Part shown: positions 62,870 through 64,000 of the stretch, piece by piece
Numbering within the stretch: the first letter of the stretch is position 1
Layout of the letters: each line of letters opens with the position of its first letter
Assembly: GCA_013216135.1 (NCBI GenBank)
Contig: JABSOS010000004.1
Coordinates: forward strand, 205,939-269,938
Origin: Candidatus Caenarcanales bacterium
GTDB taxonomy: Bacteria; Cyanobacteriota; Vampirovibrionia; LMEP-6097
DNA: 64,000 nt
Reading direction: 5' to 3'
Translations under genes and position numbers: made by a program
Notes under the pieces: generated by a model
Seen by the model: only the letters and a program-made list of their open reading frames with translations
What the model was told of the DNA's origin: nothing
Databases searched by the model: none

Positions 62870-64000
62870 TTATCTATCTCTAACTGGAACATATGGTCTA
62901 GCATTTTCACCAGTATATACCTGTCTTGGTCTACAAATTTTCTTTTTATCGAAATTATACTGCTCTTTCCAGTGTGCTAACCATCCAGGAAGTCTACCTA
63001 AGGCAAACATCACTGTAAACATGTTTACAGGGATTCCTAAGGCACTGTATATGATTCCTGAATAGAAGTCTACATTCGGGTAAAGTTTTCTTTCTACGAA
63101 GTAAGGATCTTTTAATGCTTCCTCTTCTAAACCTTTTGCAATTTCTAATAAAGGATCGCTGATTCCTAATTTATCAAGGATTCTATCGCAAGCTTTTCTC
63201 AGGATCTTAGCTCTAGGATCAAAGTTTTTATAAACTCTATGCCCGAAGCCCATAAGACGGATCTTAGATTTCTTGTCTTTTACTTGAGTTAAGAATTCTT
63301 TGTAATTTTGACCACTTTCATGGATTTGTTGAAGCATTTCTAATACTGCTTGGTTAGCACCACCGTGTAATGGACCCCATAATGCACTGATACCAGCAGA
63401 AATACAAGCATAAATGCTTGCACCACTACTTTGAACCATTCTTACTGTAGAAGTACTACAGTTTTGTTCGTGGTCAGCGTGAAGAATTAGGAGCTGATTC
63501 ATTACTTTAACGATTTCATCATCTATATAGTATTCTTCAGTCGGCACTGCGAACATCATGTTCATAATATTTGCGCAGTAAGATAATTTATTGTTAGGGT
63601 AGATTAAAGGTTGTCCGATAGACTTCTTATAAGAGAAGCAAGCGATAGTTCTTAGTTTAGACAATAGTCTAATTAAGTCTAATTCTAAACTTTCTTCACT
63701 TTGGTTGCCATCACCACCGTGGTAGTAAGCAGCTAGTGAGCTTGTCATCGAAGAAAGAATCGCCATAGGGTGAGCAGTACTCGGGTAACCCGCGAAGAAA
63801 TGAATCATATCTTCATGAAGAAGAGAATGATTAGTTAAGCCAGTTGAGAATTTATCTAATTCTGCTTTAGATGGAAGATTTCCATATATAAGAAGGTAAG
63901 CAACTTCAACGAAGCTAGATCTTTCAGCTAATTCTTCGATATCGATACCTCTGTATCTTAAAATACCTTTTTCACCGTTGATGAAAGTTATGTCACTTTG
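62870..64000 (-). CDS. gltA: citrate synthase, N-terminus outside the window
   Basis: The frame is open from base 64000 to the stop at 62870 (376 codons plus stop), so a short N-terminal part is missing. It begins in the conserved NGEKGILRYRGIDIEELAE. Active-site histidines lie in WGPLHGGANQAVLEML and MGFGHRVYKNFDPRAKIL, and the catalytic Asp in YPNVDFYSGIIYSALGIP. The enzyme condenses acetyl-CoA and oxaloacetate. The C-terminus is complete (YVPVRDR). The layout is that of type II hexameric citrate synthases, though the missing end prevents certainty. Confidence 0.95.
   Translation of the reverse strand, partial: QSDITFINGEKGILRYRGIDIEELAERSSFVEVAYLLIYGNLPSKAELDKFSTGLTNHSLLHEDMIHFFAGYPSTAHPMAILSSMTSSLAAYYHGGDGNQSEESLELDLIRLLSKLRTIACFSYKKSIGQPLIYPNNKLSYCANIMNMMFAVPTEEYYIDDEIVKVMNQLLILHADHEQNCSTSTVRMVQSSGASIYACISAGISALWGPLHGGANQAVLEMLQQIHESGQNYKEFLTQVKDKKSKIRLMGFGHRVYKNFDPRAKILRKACDRILDKLGISDPLLEIAKGLEEEALKDPYFVERKLYPNVDFYSGIIYSALGIPVNMFTVMFALGRLPGWLAHWKEQYNFDKKKICRPRQVYTGENARPYVPVRDR

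Noticed and set aside
1-64000. CRISPR arrays, insertion sequences and prophage genes
   Set aside because: No regularly spaced direct repeats, transposase, integrase or phage structural gene was seen; the only mobile-like trace is the inverted-repeat element at 38891-39030.

Overview
The window is AT-rich, densely coding bacterial DNA. The gene set points to a non-photosynthetic diderm. It has an MlaE-type lipid transporter permease, a heptosyltransferase-like glycosyltransferase and a LolD-like ABC exporter. A GuaB3-type IMP dehydrogenase relative, a ClpC, a bifunctional RibBA and promoter repeats resembling the cyanobacterial Pho box (CTTAACCT copies at an 11-bp period) suggest the non-photosynthetic relatives of Cyanobacteria (Melainabacteria/Vampirovibrionia). 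That placement is inference; no rRNA or marker tree can be run here. I see no tRNA, rRNA, CRISPR array or intact transposase.

Layout. 1-4766 (minus): an export operon of a Tat-signal DUF1501 protein, a secreted 593-aa protein and a DUF1800 protein cut by the window edge. 4884-6983 (plus): crcB, a stand-alone RapZ C-terminal domain and yvcK. 7004-15096: two hypothetical proteins, a very long degenerate phosphoenolpyruvate carboxylase homologue and leuB. 15210-17319: an orphan OmpR-family response regulator, hemD and small hypotheticals. 17450-23768 (plus): ribBA, a MutL whose usual C-terminal domain is replaced by an HNH nuclease, and a membrane spermidine-synthase-like TPR protein. 23773-26741: a lineage-specific paralogous pair, one broken by an in-frame stop, and another small broken gene. 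26787-31249 (minus): clpC, an internally duplicated hypothetical and a LuxR-type regulator with a non-phosphorylatable receiver. 31250-31911 is a long intergenic region with a probable small RNA. 31912-38887 (plus): ftsH-alaS-mlaE, then a membrane protein and a FliA/WhiG-type sigma factor.

38888-43407 is the main accessory island. It holds an inverted-repeat element, a promoter with a palindromic operator, a truncated RelE/HigB-type toxin remnant, an intact HTH antitoxin-like regulator, and a 1230-aa protein with an N-terminal SIR2-like NADase domain whose start overlaps the regulator's stop. This looks like an antiphage NAD-depletion effector wired into a toxin-antitoxin control unit, and is the best candidate for an undescribed system here.

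43461-50507 (minus) is an envelope operon: ABC exporter, AttH-like lipocalin protein, acpS, glycosyltransferase and rseP. 50592-64000 carries housekeeping genes (methionine gamma-lyase family, argF, serS, rsmE, guaB3, guaA, partial gltA) mixed with lineage-specific proteins, including an EF-hand-repeat protein and a probably well-expressed 178-aa protein, with unusually hairpin-rich intergenic DNA.

Two themes cut across the window. Several lineage-specific genes have tandem TTAA-core repeats at an 11-bp period just upstream, suggesting a regulon of an OmpR/PhoB-type regulator such as the one at 15210. Many housekeeping genes lack a Shine-Dalgarno sequence and have a -10 hexamer 6-8 nt before the start codon, suggesting leaderless transcripts.
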